Below are positions 1 through 8,991 of a DNA stretch of 64,000 nucleotides, piece by piece. This stretch comes from Methylibium sp. Root1272 (GTDB taxonomy: Bacteria; Pseudomonadota; Gammaproteobacteria; Burkholderiales; Burkholderiaceae_C). Position 1 is the stretch's first letter; every line of letters begins with the position of its first letter. The stretch covers positions 1 through 64,000 of the forward strand of contig NZ_LMDY01000015.1 of the NCBI RefSeq assembly GCF_001425905.1, given 5' to 3'. The notes under the pieces were generated by a model. That model had not been told where the DNA came from. It saw only the letters and a list, made by a program, of their open reading frames with translations, and made no database searches. Position numbers and translations under genes: made by a program.

Positions 1-227
1 CATGCGGTCGGCTCGGCCTCTCCCGGTCCACCGGCAGCCTCAGCTCCTCCACTCCCCCAAGTCGCACCCGCCAGTAACTCAGGTCAGCGGCCGCAGCGTG
101 TTTGTTCATAAGATCTATTTCAGACTTCATCCGATCGCTCGCTACAGCGAAAAAACCCTAGCGGGATCGCCGGCAGACCTGCCCGTACCGAAAAAGCGTT
201 CACCTTGAACATGACTGCACACGGCAT
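1..227. other. Left-edge region without a supported gene
   Basis: I see no convincing coding region here. A 68-codon plus-strand frame exists but has no ribosome binding site or family character. The stretch is less GC-rich than its surroundings. The first three bases read cat, so a minus-strand gene could begin exactly at the edge and lie outside the window, with a purine-rich GGGAGAGG upstream on that strand; this cannot be confirmed. Confidence 0.3.
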
Positions 228-1688
228 TCAATGGCTTGAGCGCGCGCGCAGCGCCGACTTGACGGTCGAGACAGCCGACTCGAACGACGAAGGGACGAGC
301 CAGCGCAACATGCAGGGATAGGTCACGGCTCCCGCCAGCGCGGCAGCGACCATGGCGAACTGCTGCGGCCACAGTGGCGAGAGCAGATGATGAACGGCCC
401 AGATGACAGCGGCCATCGGTGCCGCCGCGAGCACGGGAGTGAACGCCGCCGCGGCCTGCGACCTGACGCTCAGGCCGATAACTCGTGCCAAAACAATGGC
501 ACCCGCCGGCCAGAGGATCAGCTCCTTCGCGACGCGCACGCCGGCCACCGCCTCCAGGCCCCAACCGACGACCGCGATAACCATCACCGCCTGCACGACC
601 ACATCGGCCACCATGAGCATGATGGCCAGCGATGACCGGCCGATGCCCCGCAGCACGGCGACGCCCAGTTCCGAAGCCGGCAGCAGCAGGCCGCCCAGCA
701 GGAACAACTGCACCACGGTCGCCGCGCCCGCCCAGCGGGTTCCGAACACCAGATCGATCAAGGTCGGCGCCAGAACGACCAGCGCGAGGTAGATCGGAAC
801 TACCACCAGTGCGCTCGCCAGGATGGTCTGCCGCATCAGCTTGCGCAGCGCCTCGGGTTGCCCTTGCGAGCGCGCCGACATCACCAACGTGACATCCCAG
901 GCCGGTCCGATCAGGATATCCCCGACCTGCTCCAGCAGCCGCTCCACCATCGTGTAGATACCAACCGCCGAGGCCCCGAGATAATTACCGATGACCAGGC
1001 GCGGAATCATTCGGTCGATATACAGCATGGCGACACCAGCCAGCGACCCAATATTGAAATTGAGCAATTCCATGAACGCCTTGCGCTCGATCTCGAAACC
1101 GGGCCGCCAACGCGTCGCGATCATCGCGCCGAGCATCGTGAAGCCGACGCGAGATACCTCATTGACGATGATGCTCCAGATCCCCGCACCAGACACCGCG
1201 AGAGAAATCCCGAGCACGCTGGCGATCATCGAACCCACGGTTTCAACGGTGGCGACCGCCTTGAAGCGGCCTTCCCTGCGCAGCAGCGCCCGATGAACAC
1301 CGCTCACCGCGCCCAGGGGCAAGCTGATGGCTCGCCAGCCCAGCACGGTCGCGACCTCTTTGGGGCCGCCCACCAGCGCAGCAATGCCGTCGCTAAACGA
1401 GCTGATCACCACGAAGCTGATGAAGCCGAAACCGAACAGCAGCCAGAAGGTCGTGTTGGTGTGCGCCGGGCGCAGTTCCTTCTGCTGGATCAGGCTTTCC
1501 GCCAGCATCCCGCCGGTGATGAGTTCGACGACGCCGACCGCCACCCAGGCGATTGCCACAATACCGAAGGCCTCCGGCCCGAGAAAACGGGCGAAGGCCG
1601 CCAGCGTGATGAAACCGAGAAGTACCTGCGCGATTTTCCCGACAGTACTCCAGGCCACTCCATGCAAAAGATTGACGTTGTATTTCAT
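228..1688 (-). CDS. Polysaccharide flippase-like membrane protein (Wzx/MATE-like)
   Basis: Polytopic membrane protein of about 486 residues, almost entirely hydrophobic helices (roughly 12-14), consistent with the lipopolysaccharide/oligosaccharide flippase branch of the MOP superfamily. The N-terminal half shows the usual WSTVGK start and an RFLGPEAFGI motif after the first helix, typical of Wzx/PST proteins that move undecaprenyl-linked sugars across the inner membrane. I chose the ATG at 1688; a GTG 24 nt upstream (1712) is in frame, and neither has a clear Shine-Dalgarno. No glycosyltransferases or polymerase lie next to it in this window, so its substrate is unknown. It sits 295 nt downstream of maf, probably as a separate unit. 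Confidence 0.8.
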   Translation of the reverse strand: MKYNVNLLHGVAWSTVGKIAQVLLGFITLAAFARFLGPEAFGIVAIAWVAVGVVELITGGMLAESLIQQKELRPAHTNTTFWLLFGFGFISFVVISSFSDGIAALVGGPKEVATVLGWRAISLPLGAVSGVHRALLRREGRFKAVATVETVGSMIASVLGISLAVSGAGIWSIIVNEVSRVGFTMLGAMIATRWRPGFEIERKAFMELLNFNIGSLAGVAMLYIDRMIPRLVIGNYLGASAVGIYTMVERLLEQVGDILIGPAWDVTLVMSARSQGQPEALRKLMRQTILASALVVVPIYLALVVLAPTLIDLVFGTRWAGAATVVQLFLLGGLLLPASELGVAVLRGIGRSSLAIMLMVADVVVQAVMVIAVVGWGLEAVAGVRVAKELILWPAGAIVLARVIGLSVRSQAAAAFTPVLAAAPMAAVIWAVHHLLSPLWPQQFAMVAAALAGAVTYPCMLRWLVPSSFESAVSTVKSALRARSSH

Positions 1689-1983
1689 TATGTTGAACAG
1701 GGCGCCCGCCACACCGCGGCCACGCCAAAACCACGACTCCCTTGCAAGCCTTCAGTTTGCTGACGACCGGAAGAGTAGCGACCGCAAGACGCTCCGTGTG
1801 AGCGTCAAATGACAAGCGTTCTCATCAGCAGCACTTGTTCACAGCCGTAACTGACGAAGGCACAGATTTCGTGAGAATGCCCCGAAAGCGCAGCGGCTCA
1901 AGCGCCGAAAAGCCAGCCCAAAATCGGTCTGCTCTCGCCCTGAGAGGATGGCGCATCAAGGGCCAACGGGGCCCGGCCGAGAC

Positions 1984-2598
1984 CTAGAACTGCCAGCCCA
2001 GCGGCCTCAGCAACTGGGCCGTCTCGAACAGCGGCAGGCCCATGATCCCGGTGTAGCTGCCCTCGATGTGCTCGATCCATGCGGCCGCCTGGCTCTGGAT
2101 CGCGTACGCGCCGGCCTTGCCGTGCGACTCGCCGCTCGCGACGTAGCGCACGATCTCGTCGGACGACAGTGGCCGCAGCCGCACGGTCGACGCCTGCAGC
2201 CGCAGGTGCGGCTCGAACGCCGCGTGCGGCCCCTCGACCACCGCCACCGCCGTCAGCACCCGGTGGGTCTGGCCCGACAAGGCTTCGAGCATGTGCGCAG
2301 CCTCCTCGTCGTCGTCGGGCTTACCGAGGATGCGTTCGCCCAGCACCACCGTGGTGTCGGCGCACAGGATGGGCGCGGCCTGAAGTTCCCGGCGCAGCAG
2401 GCGCGCCCGCGCCGCCGCGAGCTTGGCGAGCGTCACGCGCTGAACGTAGTCGTCCGCCGCTTCGCCGGGCAGCACGGCCTCCAGCGCCTCGCTGTCCTCG
2501 TCGGCGCCGGGCAGCAGCAGTTCGTGGCGCACGCCGATCTGCAGCAGCAGTTGACGCCGTCGCGGGCTCTGCGACGCCAGATAGAGAAACTCAGGCAC
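1984..2598 (-). CDS. maf: Maf nucleoside triphosphate pyrophosphatase
   Basis: Maf/YhdE-family protein of 204 residues, the usual length. Family members hydrolyse non-canonical or excess pyrimidine NTPs (dTTP, UTP) to monophosphates and were first noticed through effects on septum formation. The N-terminal SQSPRRRQLL loop binds phosphates, CADTTVVLG holds the conserved acidic residue, and GKAGAYAIQ is the C-terminal family signature that favours the dTTP/UTP subgroup. Translation appears to start at GTG, 5 nt after the rlmH stop, so the gene is the last member of the yebC-to-maf operon. In many Burkholderiales ribonuclease G (rng) follows; here it does not. Confidence 0.93.
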   Translation of the reverse strand: MPEFLYLASQSPRRRQLLLQIGVRHELLLPGADEDSEALEAVLPGEAADDYVQRVTLAKLAAARARLLRRELQAAPILCADTTVVLGERILGKPDDDEEAAHMLEALSGQTHRVLTAVAVVEGPHAAFEPHLRLQASTVRLRPLSSDEIVRYVASGESHGKAGAYAIQSQAAAWIEHIEGSYTGIMGLPLFETAQLLRPLGWQF

Positions 2599-2603
2599 GG
2601 TCG

Positions 2604-3074
2604 CTACTCACGGTGATAAGGATGCCCGGCGTTGACCGACCACGCGCGGTACAGCGCTTCGGCGAGCAAGACCCGTGCGAACGCGTGGGGCAGCGTCAGG
2701 TCCGACAGGCGCAGCGTTTCTTCGGCGCCATCCTTGAGCGTGTCGGCCAGACCATCGGGGCCACCGATCAGCAGCGCCACGTCGCGGCCGTCGAGCTGCC
2801 AGGCAAGCAGGCGCTGCGCCAGCTGCGCGGTGGTCAGGCGAGTGCCCCGCTCGTCGAGCACGACACGGCGTGCGCCCTTGGCGCAGGCCGCCTCGATGCG
2901 CTGCGCCTCGGCGGCCTTCAGGGCGTCCACGGTCTTGCCCTGGGTGCGCGGCTCCGCCTTCACCGCCTTGAGTTCCACGCGCCAATCGGGTGGAAAACGC
3001 TTGAGATAGTCCTCGCAGGCGGTCTCGGCCCAGCTCGGCAGGCGCTGGCCGACGACGACCAGCGCGAGCTTCAT
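2604..3074 (-). CDS. rlmH: 23S rRNA (pseudouridine1915-N3)-methyltransferase RlmH
   Basis: SPOUT-class methyltransferase of 156 residues, the standard length, which methylates pseudouridine 1915 in helix 69 of 23S rRNA on assembled 70S ribosomes. Visible hallmarks are LDERG (residues about 73-77), the SAM-binding knot segment LLIGGPDGL (about 101-109) and the invariant C-terminus ending HPYHRE. The frame stays open upstream, but the ATG at 3074 overlaps the rsfS stop by 4 nt (ATGA) and gives the family N-terminus MKLALVVVG. Pairing with rsfS is conserved in proteobacteria, and both proteins act on the ribosome. Confidence 0.95.
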   Translation of the reverse strand: MKLALVVVGQRLPSWAETACEDYLKRFPPDWRVELKAVKAEPRTQGKTVDALKAAEAQRIEAACAKGARRVVLDERGTRLTTAQLAQRLLAWQLDGRDVALLIGGPDGLADTLKDGAEETLRLSDLTLPHAFARVLLAEALYRAWSVNAGHPYHRE

Positions 3075-3733
3075 GCCCGCGAAGTCTTGCGCGACGGAGC
3101 CGACTTCTTCGCAGGGGCGCGCTTCGTTGCCGGCGCGCGGGTCGTGGAGGTCGTGGTCCGAGCCGGCGCCTTCTTCGCGACCGGGGACTTGGACGCCGTC
3201 GTCTTGCGGGCGGCCGGTTTCTTGGCCGCAGGCGTCTTGCCCGCGGCGGACTTGCGCGCCGGCGCCGCAGGAGCCGACGCGGCGGGCCGTGACGAATATT
3301 TCGCTGCCGGCTTCTTGGCTGCCGCGCGCTTCTTCGTGTCGGCCGGCGTGTCGTCCGGCGCCGAGGCCTTGACCAGGCCCTTGCTCACCTCGCCGAACTT
3401 CATCTTCACCGACTTGCCGCCCCAGATCTCCTCGAGGTGGTAGTAGCGACGGATCTCCGGCTGCATGATGTGCGCCACGGCCGCGCCGCAGTCGACGATG
3501 ATCCACTCGCCGTTGTCCTCGCCCTCGGTGCGCATGACCGGGAAGCCCTGCGACCGGACCGCATCCCGCACGCTGGCGGCCAGGGCCTTGGTCTGCCGGT
3601 TGCTCATGCCCGAGGCCATGATCACCCGCTCGAACAGTGGCGACAGGTGCTCGGTGTTGAAGACCTGGATGTCCTGGGCCTTCACGTCCTCGAGGCCATC
3701 GACGATGGCGCGTTGCAGTTTGCGGATGTCCAT
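3071..3733 (-). CDS. rsfS: Ribosomal silencing factor RsfS with long Lys/Ala/Pro-rich tail
   Basis: Residues 1 to about 120 form the RsfS/Iojap domain, which binds ribosomal protein uL14 on the 50S subunit and blocks subunit joining under starvation; GEWIIVDCG and the region around [10 protein letters not shown] are recognisable. Typical RsfS is only 105-130 residues. Here about 95 extra residues follow, made of repeated KKPAA, ARKS and APAKK units rich in Lys, Ala, Pro, Ser and Thr and resembling histone H1-like or AlgP-type tails. The tail is in frame and not caused by stop loss, because the rlmH ATGA overlap lies at its end. It is likely disordered and nucleic-acid binding (inference). Start ATG at 3733, 24 nt after nadD. 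Confidence 0.93.
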   Translation of the reverse strand: MDIRKLQRAIVDGLEDVKAQDIQVFNTEHLSPLFERVIMASGMSNRQTKALAASVRDAVRSQGFPVMRTEGEDNGEWIIVDCGAAVAHIMQPEIRRYYHLEEIWGGKSVKMKFGEVSKGLVKASAPDDTPADTKKRAAAKKPAAKYSSRPAASAPAAPARKSAAGKTPAAKKPAARKTTASKSPVAKKAPARTTTSTTRAPATKRAPAKKSAPSRKTSRA

Positions 3734-3757
3734 GCAGCTCCGGGCTGGGTGCCGCCC

Positions 3758-4396
3758 TCAGGCGGCGGAAACGCCACCGCGAGGTGGCGCGTAGAGGTGG
3801 TAACGGTCAATATAGCGCGCGACCACGGTGGGCACCATGTCGGGAACCAGCGACTGCGCGGTGCCGCCGGCTGCGAGGTGGGCACGGATCGCCGTCGACG
3901 AGACATTCATCGGCGGCATCGGCAGCGCCTCGATGCGGTGCCACACCGCCAGCAGTTCCGACGGCGGGGCCGGCGACTTGCCATTGCGCCCGGCTACGGC
4001 CAGCGTGACCCGCGTGATCAGCTCGCGCCACTCGTGCCAGGTGGGCAGGCGCTCATACTGGTCTTGCCCGATCACGAGAAACCATTTCGCGTTCGGCTCG
4101 GCGAGCTGCGACTCGCGCACCGTGTCGATGGTGTAGCTGGGGCCACTCCGCTCGATCTCGCGGCGGTCGATCTTGAAGCCGCGATGGCCGGTGATGGCCG
4201 CCTTGACCATCGCCCCGCGGTGCGTGCCGCTCAGCAGCGTGCGGTCCTTCTGCCAAGGCACGCCGGCCGGAATCCAGCGCAGCTCGTCGAGCTTGAGGTG
4301 CTGCACGGCGGTCATCGCGAGCACCAGATGGCCCATGTGCGGCGGATCGAAGCTGCCGCCGTACAGGCCGATGCGGCGTTGGGGCGCGGCGTTCAA
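3758..4396 (-). CDS. nadD: Nicotinate-nucleotide adenylyltransferase
   Basis: NadD of 212 residues joins nicotinate mononucleotide and ATP to give deamido-NAD in NAD biosynthesis. The N-terminal [12 protein letters not shown] carries the HxGH nucleotidyltransferase motif, and [10 protein letters not shown] near the C-terminus is the second signature (ISSTxIR class). The start appears to be TTG at 4396, overlapping the hemF stop (TTGA arrangement), which places the first residues directly before GLYGGSFDP as in the family; no ATG is available nearby. It belongs to the housekeeping operon between hemF and rsfS, an order common in betaproteobacteria. Confidence 0.93.
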   Translation of the reverse strand: MNAAPQRRIGLYGGSFDPPHMGHLVLAMTAVQHLKLDELRWIPAGVPWQKDRTLLSGTHRGAMVKAAITGHRGFKIDRREIERSGPSYTIDTVRESQLAEPNAKWFLVIGQDQYERLPTWHEWRELITRVTLAVAGRNGKSPAPPSELLAVWHRIEALPMPPMNVSSTAIRAHLAAGGTAQSLVPDMVPTVVARYIDRYHLYAPPRGGVSAA

Positions 4397-5313
4397 GTCA
4401 GGGCCGCCCAGTCACGAGGCCGCAGGAAATCGCTGTAGAGCCGGGCTTCCGGCGTGCCGGCCTCGGGCTTCCAGTCGTAGCGCCAGGTCGCCGCAGGCGG
4501 CATCGACATCAGGATGGATTCGGTCCGCCCGCCGGACTGCAGCCCGAACAGCGTGCCGCGGTCCCAGACCAGGTTGAACTCGACATAGCGGCCACGCCGG
4601 TAGCTCTGGAACTCGCGCTCGCGTTCGCCGAACGGCAGGGCCTGGCGGCGCTGCACGATCGGCAGGTAGGCCGTGAGCAGCGCGTCGCCGACCGCCCGCG
4701 TCATCGCGAAGCTGCCGTCGAAGCCGAGCTCGGAGAAGTCGTCGTAGAACACGCCACCGATGCCGCGCGGCTCGTTGCGGTGCTTCAGGAAGAAGTACTC
4801 GTCGCACCATTGCTTGAAGCGCGGGTACTTGTCGTCGCCGAACGGCGCCAGCGCATCGCGGGAGGTGGAATGGAAGTGCGCCGCGTCGTCCTCGAAGCCG
4901 TAGTACGGCGTCAGGTCCATACCGCCGCCGAACCAGGTGACGGTCTCGCCGTCGGCGCGGTGCGCGGCCAGCATGCGCACGTTCATGTGCACCGTCGGCA
5001 CGTAGGGGTTGCGGGGGTGGAACACCAGCGACACGCCCATCGCCTCGAAGGGCGCGCCGGCGAGCTCGGGGCGGTGCTGCGTGGCCGAAGGCGGCAGCGC
5101 CTGGCCCCGCACATGGCTGAAGCTGCAGCCGCCGCGCTCGAGCAGGCGGCCGCCTTCGATCAGCCGCGACAGCCCCTCGCCCTCGAGCTTGCCGCCCGGT
5201 TCGCGCGTCCAGCGGTCGCTCAGGAAGCGTCCACCGTCCTCCGCCTCCAGCGCGGCGACGATGCGCTCCTGCAAACCCAGCAGGTAGTCCCGGACGGCTT
5301 GCGTGTCGGTCAT
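4393..5313 (-). CDS. hemF: Oxygen-dependent coproporphyrinogen III oxidase
   Basis: HemF of 306 residues oxidatively decarboxylates coproporphyrinogen III to protoporphyrinogen IX with O2 in haem synthesis. Highly conserved blocks are visible: [17 protein letters not shown], the [10 protein letters not shown] block, [10 protein letters not shown], and the C-terminal [19 protein letters not shown] followed by [13 protein letters not shown]. The open frame extends upstream, but the ATG at 5313 gives the family length and lies 10 nt after the purD stop. It ends in a 4-nt overlap with nadD. Use of the aerobic enzyme implies that the organism makes haem in the presence of oxygen. Confidence 0.96.
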   Translation of the reverse strand: MTDTQAVRDYLLGLQERIVAALEAEDGGRFLSDRWTREPGGKLEGEGLSRLIEGGRLLERGGCSFSHVRGQALPPSATQHRPELAGAPFEAMGVSLVFHPRNPYVPTVHMNVRMLAAHRADGETVTWFGGGMDLTPYYGFEDDAAHFHSTSRDALAPFGDDKYPRFKQWCDEYFFLKHRNEPRGIGGVFYDDFSELGFDGSFAMTRAVGDALLTAYLPIVQRRQALPFGEREREFQSYRRGRYVEFNLVWDRGTLFGLQSGGRTESILMSMPPAATWRYDWKPEAGTPEARLYSDFLRPRDWAALT

Positions 5314-5323
5314 CGGGGCCGGA

Positions 5324-6616
5324 TCAGCGCTTGATCGCACGGTGACCGATGTCGCGGCGGAACTGCATGCCGTCGAAGGAAATGCCCGACAGCGCGTCGT
5401 AGGCACGCGCCTGGGCCACCTTGGCCGAGTCGCCCAGCGCGGTGACGCACAGCACGCGCCCACCGCTCGTGACGATGTCCTTGCCCAGCTTGCCGGTGCC
5501 GGCGTGGAACACCACCGCATCCGCGGCCTCGGGCGGCAGGCCGGTGATCACGTCGGCCTTGCGCGGCTGCTCGGGATAGCCGTGCGCGGCCATCACCACG
5601 CCGAGCGCGAAGCGGCGGTCCCACTGCAGCTCGACCTGGTCGAGCGTGCCGTCGGCCGCATGCGTCATGACCTCCAGCAGGTCGCTCTTGAGGCGCATCA
5701 TGATCGGCTGGGTTTCCGGGTCGCCCATGCGGCAGTTGAATTCCAGCGTCTTCGGGTTGCCGTGGGCGTCGATCATCAGCCCGGCGTAGAGGAAGCCGGT
5801 ATAGGGAATGCCATCACGCGCCATGCCGTCGAGCGTGGGCTGGATGATCTCGTGCATGACCTTGGCGTGGATGTTGGGCGTGACCACCGGCGCCGGCGAG
5901 TAGGCGCCCATGCCGCCGGTGTTCGGGCCGGCGTCGCCGTCCTTCAGCCGTTTGTGGTCCTGGCTGGTGGCGAGCGGCAGCACGTGCCTGCCGTCGGCCA
6001 GCACGATGAAGCTGGCTTCCTCTCCGGCCAGGAATTCCTCGATCACGACGCGCGCGCCCCCGGCGTTGTGCGTGACGCCGAGCTTGTTGTCGCCGCTGTT
6101 GCCGGCCAGCATCCAGTCGACCGCCTGGTGGGCCTCATCGAGCGTCGTCGCGACGACCACACCCTTGCCCGCGGCCAGGCCGTCGGCCTTGACGACGATC
6201 GGCGCGCCGACGCGGTCGACATAGGCGTGCGCCGCCACCGCGTCCGAGAAGGTCTCGTAGGCGGCGGTCGGGATGCCGTGACGCTTCATGAAGTCCTTCG
6301 AGAAGGCCTTCGAACTCTCCAGTTGCGCGGCCGCCTGGGTCGGGCCGAACACCCGCAGGCCGCGGGCACGGAACACGTCGACCACGCCGGCCGCGAGCGG
6401 CGCCTCCGGGCCGACCACGGTGAGGCCGATCTTCTCGGCCTGCGCGAAGTCGGCCAGCGCGTCCACCTCCGTGATCGCGACGTTCTTCAGGCGCACATCG
6501 AGCGCCGTGCCACCGTTGCCCGGCGCCACGTAGACCATCTGCACCTTGGGCGACTGCGCCAGCTTCCAGGCCAGCGCGTGCTCGCGGCCGCCGCCGCCAA
6601 TGACGAGAACCTTCAT
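5324..6616 (-). CDS. purD: Phosphoribosylamine-glycine ligase
   Basis: GAR synthetase of 430 residues performs the second step of purine biosynthesis, ATP-dependent ligation of glycine to phosphoribosylamine. The N-terminus [15 protein letters not shown] is diagnostic. The ATP-grasp core is seen in [16 protein letters not shown] (about residues 144-159), [12 protein letters not shown] and the metal-binding [11 protein letters not shown]. It starts 10 nt after yebC and stops 10 nt before hemF, so co-transcription is likely. Confidence 0.97.
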   Translation of the reverse strand: MKVLVIGGGGREHALAWKLAQSPKVQMVYVAPGNGGTALDVRLKNVAITEVDALADFAQAEKIGLTVVGPEAPLAAGVVDVFRARGLRVFGPTQAAAQLESSKAFSKDFMKRHGIPTAAYETFSDAVAAHAYVDRVGAPIVVKADGLAAGKGVVVATTLDEAHQAVDWMLAGNSGDNKLGVTHNAGGARVVIEEFLAGEEASFIVLADGRHVLPLATSQDHKRLKDGDAGPNTGGMGAYSPAPVVTPNIHAKVMHEIIQPTLDGMARDGIPYTGFLYAGLMIDAHGNPKTLEFNCRMGDPETQPIMMRLKSDLLEVMTHAADGTLDQVELQWDRRFALGVVMAAHGYPEQPRKADVITGLPPEAADAVVFHAGTGKLGKDIVTSGGRVLCVTALGDSAKVAQARAYDALSGISFDGMQFRRDIGHRAIKR

Positions 6617-6626
6617 GTCGTTCTGC

Positions 6627-7352
6627 TCACTCGTCCAGTTCGGCGTTGTGGAACACGGCCTGCGTGTCGTCCAGGTCTTCCAGCACGTCGAGCAGCTTCT
6701 GCATGCGCTGCGCGTCCTCGCCGGCCAGCGCCACGGTGTTCTCGGCGCGCATCGTCACCTCGGCCAGTTCAGGCACCTGCCCGGCCGCCTTCAGCGCCTC
6801 CTGCACCGCCTCGAAGTCGGGCGGCGCGCACAGCACCTCGATGGCACCGTCCTCGGCAGTGACCACGTCCTCGGCGCCGGCGTCGAGCGCCACCTCCATG
6901 ATCCTGTCCTCGCTGCTGCCCGGCGCGAACACGAACTGCCCGCAGTGCTTGAACTGGAAGCTCACCGAGCCGTCGGTGCCCAGATTGCCGCCGTACTTGC
7001 TGAAGGCGTGCCGCACCTCCGCCACCGTGCGCACCCGGTTGTCGGTCATCGTGTCGATGATGATCGCCGCGCCGCCGATGCCGTAGCCCTCGTAGCGGAT
7101 CTCCTCGTAGCTGACGCCTTCCTGGTTGCCGGTGGCCTTGTCGACGTTGTACTTGATGCGGTCGGCCGGCATGTTGGCGGCCTTGGCCTTCTCGATCGCG
7201 AGGCGCAGCCGCGGGTTCATCGTGGTGTCGCCGCCGCCGGCACGGGCCGCCACGACGATCTCTCGAATGATGCGGGTCCAGATCTTGCCGCGCTTCTCAT
7301 CCTGGCGACCCTTGCGGTGCTGGATGTTGGCCCATTTGGAATGGCCGGCCAT
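6627..7352 (-). CDS. yebC: YebC/PmpR-family (TACO1-like) protein
   Basis: YebC-family protein of 241 residues with the invariant N-terminus [18 protein letters not shown]. Members have been described as DNA-binding regulators (PmpR in Pseudomonas) and, for TACO1-type and some bacterial YebC proteins, as translation factors that relieve stalling at proline runs. Conserved VDKATG and the acidic C-terminal half fit the three-domain fold. It is the first gene of the minus-strand operon, diverging from the HerA-like gene across an 85-bp gap with a TAAAAT -10-like element on the minus strand near 7388-7393 (no good -35). Confidence 0.95.
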   Translation of the reverse strand: MAGHSKWANIQHRKGRQDEKRGKIWTRIIREIVVAARAGGGDTTMNPRLRLAIEKAKAANMPADRIKYNVDKATGNQEGVSYEEIRYEGYGIGGAAIIIDTMTDNRVRTVAEVRHAFSKYGGNLGTDGSVSFQFKHCGQFVFAPGSSEDRIMEVALDAGAEDVVTAEDGAIEVLCAPPDFEAVQEALKAAGQVPELAEVTMRAENTVALAGEDAQRMQKLLDVLEDLDDTQAVFHNAELDE

Positions 7353-7437
7353 GTTGTTCTCGTTTCGGAAAGCTTAGGATTGCAATGATTTTAGTGGACG
7401 CCTCCGCGTCTTCGCCCGCCCCCCTGCCGAGGACCCC

Positions 7438-8967
7438 ATGGCCGAACCCCTGCTGATCGCCAAGCACGGCGAGATCGAATGCGCGTTGCTGCCCGCCCTG
7501 GCCAACCGCCACGGCCTGATCACCGGCGCCACTGGCACCGGCAAGACCATCACGCTGCAGGCCCTGGCCGAGCAGTTCTCGAGGATCGGCGTGCCGGTCT
7601 TCCTGGCCGACGTGAAGGGTGACCTGACCGGCATCGCCCAGGCCGGCAGCGTGAACGACAAGCTCGCCAAGGTGCTGAAGGACCGCGGCCTGGACCTGCC
7701 GGCACCGCTCGCCTGCCCGGCCACCCTGTGGGACGTGTTCGGCGCCCAGGGGCACCCGGTGCGCGCCACCGTGTCCGACATGGGGCCGCTGCTGCTGGGC
7801 CGCATGCTCGCGCTCAACGAGACCCAGCAGGGCGTGCTGTCGCTGGTGTTCAAGATCGCCGACGACAACGGCATGCTGCTGCTCGACCTGCGGGATCTGC
7901 GCGCGATGCTGCAGCACGTGGGCGACAACGCCAAGGCGTTCCAGACCGAGTACGGCAACATCAGCGCCGCCAGCGTGGGCGCGATCCAGCGCGGCCTGAT
8001 GCAGATCGAGGAGCAAGGCGGCGACAGCTTCTTCGGCGAGCCGATGCTCGACATCGGCGACTTCATGCAGACCGCCGACGGCAAGGGCGTGATCAACATC
8101 CTGGCCGCCGACAAGCTGATGACCTCGCCGCGGCTCTACGCGACCTTCCTGCTGTGGATGCTCAGCGAGCTGTTCGAGCTGCTGCCCGAGGTAGGCGACC
8201 TCGAGAAGCCCAAGCTTGTGTTCTTCTTCGACGAGGCCCACCTGCTGTTCACCGACGCGCCCAAGGCCCTGGTCGAGCGTATCGAGCTGGTGGTGCGGTT
8301 GGTACGCTCCAAGGGCGTCGGCGTCTACTTCGTGACCCAGAACCCGCTCGACGTGCCCGACAGCGTGCTCGGCCAGCTGGGCAACCGCGTGCAGCATGCG
8401 CTGCGCGCCTTCACGCCGCGCGACCAGAAGGCCGTCAAGTCGGCCGCCGAGACGATGCGCGCCAACCCCGGCCTCGACATCGCCACCGCGATCACCGAAC
8501 TCGCGGTCGGCGAGGCCCTCGTCAGCTTGCTCGACGAGAAGGGTCGCCCCGGCATCACGCAGCGTGTGTACGTGATCCCGCCAGGCAGCCAGATCGGCCC
8601 CATCACACCCGAGCAGCGCAAGGCGCTGATCGCCGGCTCGCTGGTGGCCGGCGTCTACGAGAAGACCGTCGACCGCGAGTCCGCCTACGAAAAGCTCAAG
8701 GGCCGCGGTGCCGCGACCGCGGACGCGGCCGACCAGCTGAAGGCGAACCGGAGTGCCGACGGCGCTGCGCCGGCGCAAGACGGCGGCGGCATGCTCGGCG
8801 GCCTGGGCGACATCCTGTTCGGTTCGACCGGTCCGCGCGGCGGCAAGCGCGAAGGCTTGGCCGAGTCGATGGCCAAGTCGGCCGTGCGCACCATGGGCAC
8901 CACGGTGGGCCGCGAGATCATCCGCGGCGTGCTCGGCAGCCTGCTCGGCGGCAGCAAGCGGCGCTGA
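7438..8967 (+). CDS. HerA/DUF853-type ATPase (YjgR-like)
   Basis: ATPase of 509 residues of the DUF853 branch of the HerA-FtsK superfamily (E. coli YjgR type). The Walker A is [12 protein letters not shown] near residue 30 and the Walker B is [11 protein letters not shown] near residue 260. [20 protein letters not shown] sensor-like block and [18 protein letters not shown] are family hallmarks. The C-terminus is Gly-rich ([14 protein letters not shown]) and ends in a Gly/Ser/Lys tail, as usual for the family. The cellular role is not established; helicase or DNA translocase activity is only inferred from the fold. An ATG preceded by GAGGA supports the start. It converges on the RND permease with a 24-bp gap. 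Confidence 0.9.
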   Translation: MAEPLLIAKHGEIECALLPALANRHGLITGATGTGKTITLQALAEQFSRIGVPVFLADVKGDLTGIAQAGSVNDKLAKVLKDRGLDLPAPLACPATLWDVFGAQGHPVRATVSDMGPLLLGRMLALNETQQGVLSLVFKIADDNGMLLLDLRDLRAMLQHVGDNAKAFQTEYGNISAASVGAIQRGLMQIEEQGGDSFFGEPMLDIGDFMQTADGKGVINILAADKLMTSPRLYATFLLWMLSELFELLPEVGDLEKPKLVFFFDEAHLLFTDAPKALVERIELVVRLVRSKGVGVYFVTQNPLDVPDSVLGQLGNRVQHALRAFTPRDQKAVKSAAETMRANPGLDIATAITELAVGEALVSLLDEKGRPGITQRVYVIPPGSQIGPITPEQRKALIAGSLVAGVYEKTVDRESAYEKLKGRGAATADAADQLKANRSADGAAPAQDGGGMLGGLGDILFGSTGPRGGKREGLAESMAKSAVRTMGTTVGREIIRGVLGSLLGGSKRR

Positions 8968-8991
8968 GCCAGACCCGACGCCCCGTACTCC

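Noticed and set aside
2..208. 68-codon plus-strand frame at the left edge
   Set aside because: No start context, no family match, unusual composition.
3080..3340. Short repeated units in the rsfS tail considered as a tandem repeat or CRISPR-like array
   Set aside because: Units are irregular in length, stay in codon register and encode KKPAA-type steps; they are coding repeats.
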